This document shows positions 59,918 to 64,000 of a stretch of DNA of 64,000 bases, piece after piece. Under the pieces are notes generated by a model. That model was not told where the DNA came from. It searched no databases and worked only from the letters and a program-made list of their open reading frames with translations. The position numbers were made by a program, and so were the translations under genes. Numbering within the stretch: the stretch's first letter is position 1; every line of letters begins with the position of its first letter. The DNA comes from an uncultured Clostridia bacterium (GTDB taxonomy: Bacteria; Bacillota; Clostridia; UMGS1810): the NCBI GenBank assembly GCA_934463165.1, contig CAKSJG010000013.1, positions 5,277-69,276 of the forward strand, written 5' to 3'.

Positions 59918-61123
59918 TTAAAGAAATATCTCCGTAAGATAATCTATTGTCTCGGAGCTTACCTGCTGTGTAACACGGTCAATAAATGCAGCCTGAGATT
60001 CTTCGGGCATTGAATAGTATATATCCTTTGCTTCCTGAATTTTAGCGTCATATTCGGTATATACATAGTCTCTTGTTATAACCGCATCGCCGGCTTCGCC
60101 GACCTTGATCGCATCTGCAAGGCATTCTTTGACGATATTTACTATTTTTGCGCTGCTGCCTCTGAAGCTTGCTTTGTCAAGATCTGATTTTATATCTTTA
60201 AGATATGTAAGCATCTCGGCATTTTTTTCTATTATCTCTTCGCGCGTCAGTTCTTTATCGGGTTCGCTCGGTGTGTTACCGGACTCACCGGTATTGCCGG
60301 ATTCACCTGTATTGCCGGATTCGCCCGTATTGCCGGATTCGCCTGTATTGCCGGATTCGCCTGTATTGCCGGATTCATCTTTTTCTCCGTCATTGCCGCC
60401 CGATGAACCGCTGCCCGAACCTCCGCCGTTAGGCTTAATACCCGTATTTCCGCCGGATGTGTTTCCGCCCGTGCTTCCGCCGGTTGAGCCGCCGCCGTTA
60501 TTTACATCCGAGCTGTTATCGGATGAATCCGCCACAAACTTTGCAAGAAGAGTTGCAACCTCTCCCCTTGTCATGTTTTCGGTTGCTCTGAATTTATCAC
60601 CGGGTTCGGTATTCATAAGCTTATTGCCCAAAACAATATTCACATAGCTTACAGCCCACGGTGATACGGCGTCTGAAACCGTTGTTGTTATACCGAGATC
60701 ATAGAGCTCTGCAACTCTTGATATAATCGCACACATCTGCTCTCTCGTCACATTGCTGTCACCGCAAAATGTTCCGTCACCCATTCCGTTTATGTAACCT
60801 GCTTCTTTTGCAACGAGAACATGCGCATAATACCATTTATCAACCGTAACATCGGTAAATCCCGTCTCCGAAAGCTTGGTATACTTCCATATAAGATTTA
60901 CCATTTTGCATATCTGAGCTCTTGTAACGGGACTGCTCGGCGCAAAGGTTCCGTCGCCCATTCCGTTTACAATCCCTGCGGAAACAAGCTTTGATACGTC
61001 TTTTCCGAGAGCTGAAGCGGCGTCCACATCCGTAAAGGTTATTTTATCTTCCGCAAAAACGCTGCCTGCCTGATATGACAATATAATACATAAACTTAAT
61101 AAAAATGCAAATAATTTTTTCAT
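59918..61123 (-). CDS. SLH-domain protein with SGNTGE-repeat linker
   Basis: This 401-residue protein has a signal peptide ending near GSVFA and three N-terminal SLH domains (about residues 30-205): GIVNGMGDGTFAPSSPVTRA, GYINGMGDGTFCGDSNVTRE and NKLMNTEPGDKFRATENMTR. A Gly/Ser-rich linker (GGGSTGGSTGGNTSGGNTG and further) follows, with six copies of SGNT joined by GE. The helical C-terminal region (about 300-401) is rich in Asp, Glu and Lys and is not recognised. It follows the large cohesin-repeat gene, with a terminator between them. The ATG at 61123 follows GGGAAGTG; the frame extends 13 codons upstream without a site. The acidic C-terminal region may be a docking partner for the neighbouring protein; no evidence beyond position. 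Confidence 0.85.
   Translation of the reverse strand: MKKLFAFLLSLCIILSYQAGSVFAEDKITFTDVDAASALGKDVSKLVSAGIVNGMGDGTFAPSSPVTRAQICKMVNLIWKYTKLSETGFTDVTVDKWYYAHVLVAKEAGYINGMGDGTFCGDSNVTREQMCAIISRVAELYDLGITTTVSDAVSPWAVSYVNIVLGNKLMNTEPGDKFRATENMTRGEVATLLAKFVADSSDNSSDVNNGGGSTGGSTGGNTSGGNTGIKPNGGGSGSGSSGGNDGEKDESGNTGESGNTGESGNTGESGNTGESGNTGESGNTPSEPDKELTREEIIEKNAEMLTYLKDIKSDLDKASFRGSSAKIVNIVKECLADAIKVGEAGDAVITRDYVYTEYDAKIQEAKDIYYSMPEESQAAFIDRVTQQVSSETIDYLTEIFL
60275..60376 (-). repeat. 18-base minisatellite encoding SGNTGE
   Basis: There are five complete units and one partial unit of an 18-base repeat (read on the minus strand GAATCCGGCAATACAGGC and variants). The unit length is a multiple of three, so copy-number change keeps the frame and only lengthens or shortens the linker. 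Confidence 0.9.
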
Positions 61124-61159
61124 GGTTGTCACTTCCCTATCTGTAATTTGTATAAGATT

Positions 61160-61190
61160 CAAAAACAGGCATGAGAAATCCCCATGCCCG
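61160..61190 (-). terminator. Hairpin terminator between the cohesin-repeat gene and the SLH gene
   Basis: On the minus strand CGGGCATG pairs with CATGCCTG around GGGATTTCT, followed by five Ts. It leaves only about 37 bases before the SLH gene start. Confidence 0.75.
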
Positions 61191-61197
61191 ATTTTGT

Positions 61198-64000
61198 TTA
61201 ATAGCTGAGATAGCTTCTGAGTGAAAGATAATTGCCTCTTAGTGTACGTTCGTATGCTTTAACCGACTGTGTTCCGTCAAACTCGTCATTGGCATATACA
61301 AAAGGCTTAAACTCAAGTCTGTTCCACATTTCGGATTCATTCATAAAGTTGTCCGCATTGTATGTCGGATCGTCGAGCCCGAGAAGTACTTCAACTGATT
61401 TGCTGAGTTCCTTATCTGCCGCTACAGATGCTTTGTCCCATGTTTTTCCGTAATATTTTCTGCCCTTATATTTATTGATTGCACTGTCTATTTTGCTTTC
61501 ATAGCTATCATAAAGAGATGCGAAAGCGGTTATTGTCTTTAATGTATCAACCGTAAGTTTCATCGGAAGAGTACCGTCTGCAACATATGCATCAATTGAT
61601 GAATTTGTTTCATTTATCGATTTTGCAATTTCATCATAGATATTTTCTTTAAGGGTTTCCATTTCGGAATCACTGAGACCTTTTTCGTTTTTATACCACA
61701 TTGCCGCTTTGTCGGCAAGCTTCATTTTTTCAAGAGCATAGTCATAATAGTGCATAATTCCGGATTCTGATGATGTGCTCGGGTAAAGAGCATATCCGCT
61801 TGAACCTGCTGCGGATGTTGTTGCAAAAAGATCCGCAACAATATCGTCTGCCGATATCTCAACAAGCTCCTTAAGATACGGATTTTCATCATAATAGAAT
61901 TTTCCGTCTGCCTTAAGTCTGTCTATAACCTTCTGATGTCTCTGATTATATACAGGCTTGAATATATGCTCTATCGGATTCATTCTGAATGTGAGAAATG
62001 CATCATAATCAGCTTCCGTTACGGCTCCCGATTTTATGCTGTTCCACAAATCACTTGCTCCATTGTAATATCTGTCCTGTGCGTCTCTCATGAAGTCCTC
62101 TGCGGCAACATCGCCCACAAGGTCTACAATTCCGCCGAATACCGAATATATTCTCGTTTTAAGCTCAGCATAAGTATATTCATCTACAGCCGTTGCAACC
62201 GCAAGAACAAAGTCTGCATTGTCGTTGTTAACCTTAAATGTTTCGTCTTCATTTTTAAATGAGTTTATAAACTCCGTGTAATACGGTTTTGCGGATATTG
62301 CCCCGTAGAGAGCATCGGCAGCCGTAGTTACGTTATCCGTTCCGTTTGCTTCGTCCTGAGTTCTTAAAACCTTGATCCATGCAACCGCCGTGTCATAATC
62401 GGGTACGGTTACGCCGCTCATAGCTGAAAGCTCTTCAAGTGTAACAAGTGAAGTAACCGATTTAAGTTTTTCATCCGTTCCGGATTTCATGGTTTTGCGG
62501 ACATAGTTTTTAATCTCGTCATTTATCTCAGATGCGCTGATTATTTTAACAATCTTGGTTTTTGCTTCCGCCATGTTTACCGTACCGTCGTTCGAGAGCA
62601 CGCCGCTTGATTTTGAAGCGGCTTTTTCTATTGCCTTAAGATAAATATCATCGTGTGCAAATGCAAGCTTAACCTGATTTCTGCCGAGGGTCATGGCATC
62701 CTTTGCAGTATCGGCAATTCGTGTGTTTGTTTCGTAAGGAACAGAGAACGTAATCATCTGTGTTGTCATACCGTCAAGAGAAAGCTTGCCGGATACCGCA
62801 AGTTTTTTGTAGCAGTAAAATACGTCTGTATTTTTGTTTATAACAACACTTGAATCAAATTCAGTCCATTCGCCCGAATCATCCTTATACCAAAAATGCG
62901 GATATATCTTATGTGTGTATGCACCGTCTGTATAACCGTCCAAAGATGCGTCAATCGTTGCACCGGATTTTATGTCATTTAAATCCGAATCTGAAATGGT
63001 TGAGCCACCCGATACAGATTTTGTTCTCAGATGATACGCGGTGTCTGCAACGGCTCCGTCAAAAAAACGTACTGCGAAAAGAGAGCTTGCCGTAACCGAA
63101 ATCTTACCGTCTTTCTTACCTGCGTCTACTTTTGCATGCGCTGCGTTGTAGCAGTCATCAATTTTAACCTTAACGTCATAATCGCCTGTTGCAGCGTCTG
63201 ATGCTATTTTAAACTTAAGCGTTGCGATATCTCCGTTTAACTTCATATCGTCTGCCGATGACCATGTAAGTGTTGCTCCGCCTTTATTCATTACGGGGTT
63301 TGCAAGAATTCCTCCGTCCGTTATCTCTTCAAGAGTCATAACGGTTTTGTCATAGTCAAGAATAAGTCTGAGTGCTGCAAAACCTGCTGTGTTATTTGAA
63401 AGCACTACCTTAAGCGTTACTTCCTCTCCGCTGTTTGCAGCTCCGTCCGTTATCGTAATAAACGGTTTATCGGAAAGCGTATATTTTGCTTCTGCAGTCA
63501 TGTCGGCTGTTATGATTGTTGTTGAGAGAACTTCGGTTACTCCCGCAAACCAACCGTCAAATGTATATCCCGATTTTACCGGGTCTGCCGGCATCTTTGT
63601 GCCGATTGCCGTATTGTCTCTTACGGTTACCTTTGCAACCTCTGCGCCGTCTGCCATAAACGTTACGGTGTGAAGCTTGGTATATTTTGCTGTTGCAGTT
63701 ATGTTTGCGTTTACAACAGTGTCTTTTGTAATCTCCGTTGTGCCTTCAAACCATCCGTCAAATTCGTATCCTGCCTTTGAAGGTGCTGTCGGCATGTTTG
63801 CATCGCCGATCTTTTCTCCTTTTACAACATCTACGGATTTAACTTCCGTTGTACCGTCCATGAATTTAACGGTGTACTTTGTTATCGGATTTGTAACCGA
63901 AATCTTACCGTCTTTCTTATCTACGTCTACTTTTGCATGCGCTGCGTTGTAGCAGTCATCAATTTTAACCTTAACGTCATAATCGCCTGTTGCAGCGTCT
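61198..64000 (-). CDS. Large secreted protein with cohesin-like and Listeria-Bacteroides repeats (5' truncated)
   Basis: The visible 933 residues lack a start; the frame is open to the right edge. The window shows the end of one cohesin-like domain, then two Flg_new/Listeria-Bacteroides repeats (GYEFDGWFEG and GYTFDGWFAG). A complete cohesin-like domain follows, about 125 residues (SGEEVTLKVVLSNNTAGF, LRLILDYDKTVMTLEEI, IATLKFKIASDAATGDYDV). The two cohesin-like copies are almost identical in DNA with an 801-base period. The remaining 670 residues are an unrecognised region, beta-rich at first and then mostly helical, with Tyr-rich stretches (YNQRHQKVIDRLKADGKFYY, MHYYDYALEKMK). No SLH domain, membrane anchor or dockerin is visible. 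The next gene downstream encodes an SLH protein, which may hold it at the surface. Cohesin domains normally bind dockerins; here the role could be adhesion. Confidence 0.82.
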   Translation of the reverse strand, partial: DAATGDYDVKVKIDDCYNAAHAKVDVDKKDGKISVTNPITKYTVKFMDGTTEVKSVDVVKGEKIGDANMPTAPSKAGYEFDGWFEGTTEITKDTVVNANITATAKYTKLHTVTFMADGAEVAKVTVRDNTAIGTKMPADPVKSGYTFDGWFAGVTEVLSTTIITADMTAEAKYTLSDKPFITITDGAANSGEEVTLKVVLSNNTAGFAALRLILDYDKTVMTLEEITDGGILANPVMNKGGATLTWSSADDMKLNGDIATLKFKIASDAATGDYDVKVKIDDCYNAAHAKVDAGKKDGKISVTASSLFAVRFFDGAVADTAYHLRTKSVSGGSTISDSDLNDIKSGATIDASLDGYTDGAYTHKIYPHFWYKDDSGEWTEFDSSVVINKNTDVFYCYKKLAVSGKLSLDGMTTQMITFSVPYETNTRIADTAKDAMTLGRNQVKLAFAHDDIYLKAIEKAASKSSGVLSNDGTVNMAEAKTKIVKIISASEINDEIKNYVRKTMKSGTDEKLKSVTSLVTLEELSAMSGVTVPDYDTAVAWIKVLRTQDEANGTDNVTTAADALYGAISAKPYYTEFINSFKNEDETFKVNNDNADFVLAVATAVDEYTYAELKTRIYSVFGGIVDLVGDVAAEDFMRDAQDRYYNGASDLWNSIKSGAVTEADYDAFLTFRMNPIEHIFKPVYNQRHQKVIDRLKADGKFYYDENPYLKELVEISADDIVADLFATTSAAGSSGYALYPSTSSESGIMHYYDYALEKMKLADKAAMWYKNEKGLSDSEMETLKENIYDEIAKSINETNSSIDAYVADGTLPMKLTVDTLKTITAFASLYDSYESKIDSAINKYKGRKYYGKTWDKASVAADKELSKSVEVLLGLDDPTYNADNFMNESEMWNRLEFKPFVYANDEFDGTQSVKAYERTLRGNYLSLRSYLSY
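63092..64000 (-). repeat. 801-base direct repeat in the cohesin-repeat gene
   Basis: Bases 63092-63199 and 63893-64000 are the same except for two positions. Each covers the end of a cohesin-like domain, and the second copy runs into the window edge, so more repeats may follow outside. Confidence 0.92.

Noticed and set aside
60275..60376. Regular repeats that could be taken for a CRISPR array
   Set aside because: The units are contiguous without spacers and encode an in-frame linker. The LRR repeats at 9340-10430 are rejected for the same reason.
1..64000. tRNA, rRNA, transposase, prophage, CRISPR-Cas or other defence genes
   Set aside because: I looked for conserved motifs and hairpin patterns of these on both strands and saw none. 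A covariance-model and profile search would be needed to exclude divergent ones.
59918..64000. Dockerin in the SLH protein next to the cohesin-repeat protein
   Set aside because: The duplicated calcium-loop pattern of dockerins (D-x-N-x-D-G) is not present in its C-terminal region.

Overview
The window comes from a low-to-mid GC, spore-forming member of the Clostridia (Firmicutes). The evidence is a SCIFF radical-SAM maturase end, a T-box leader, the ctsR-mcsA-mcsB-clpC stress operon with a CtsR operator, RqcH, an alpha/beta-type small acid-soluble spore protein with a sigma-G-like promoter, GGAGG-type ribosome binding sites and many secreted S-layer-homology (SLH) proteins. The mix of SLH proteins and heparinase-type lyases suggests a glycan-degrading anaerobe, perhaps from a gut. 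The genus cannot be fixed from the sequence.

Layout. 1-4.1 kb: housekeeping genes (SCIFF maturase end, a PLP decarboxylase-like enzyme, rqcH, rpsT). 4.2-6.3 kb: a sodium:solute symporter on the minus strand behind a T-box leader whose specifier reads UAC (Tyr). 6.4-10.8 kb: a protein of unknown function, then two secreted BspA-type leucine-rich-repeat proteins, one with SLH domains. 11.2-15.3 kb: two divergent AraC-type regulators and a heparinase II/III-family protein without a signal peptide. 15.4-31.1 kb (minus): glycan locus 1, read as SLH protein, large SLH protein, two secreted heparinase II/III lyases and two concanavalin-like secreted proteins. 31.3-32.9 kb: SGNH esterase and GNAT acetyltransferase. 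33.0-41.3 kb (plus): AT-rich region with DnaA-box-like sites, ctsR-mcsA-mcsB-clpC, a two-OB-fold SSB-like protein, a spore protein and asparagine synthase. 41.4-55.2 kb (minus): glycan locus 2, read as solute-binding lipoprotein, large SLH protein, C-terminal SLH protein, heparinase II/III lyase, concanavalin/Ig protein, second solute-binding lipoprotein and a triple concanavalin-like protein. A membrane-anchored YesN-type AraC regulator is divergent from this locus. 57.7-64 kb (minus): GH42 beta-galactosidase, an N-terminal SLH protein with an SGNTGE-repeat linker, and the end of a large protein with cohesin-like and Listeria-Bacteroides repeats that runs off the window.

How it fits together. 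The two minus-strand loci look like cell-surface machines for an acidic (uronic-acid-containing) polysaccharide. Secreted lyases cut it, concanavalin-like and F5/8-type modules bind it, SLH proteins anchor to the wall, lipoproteins capture oligosaccharides and AraC-type regulators sense them. The GH42 enzyme and the signal-less heparinase-family protein would finish digestion inside the cell. No lyase or binding protein carries its own SLH domain. Nearly all end in, or contain, either an F5/8-type domain or a recurring 80-100-residue module with an F-x-W-N type motif, and no protein has both SLH and that module. This division of labour, the two paralogous large SLH proteins with an unknown 600-residue body, and the cohesin-like repeats are the most promising candidates for something undescribed. 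Substrate and protein-protein contacts are inference only.
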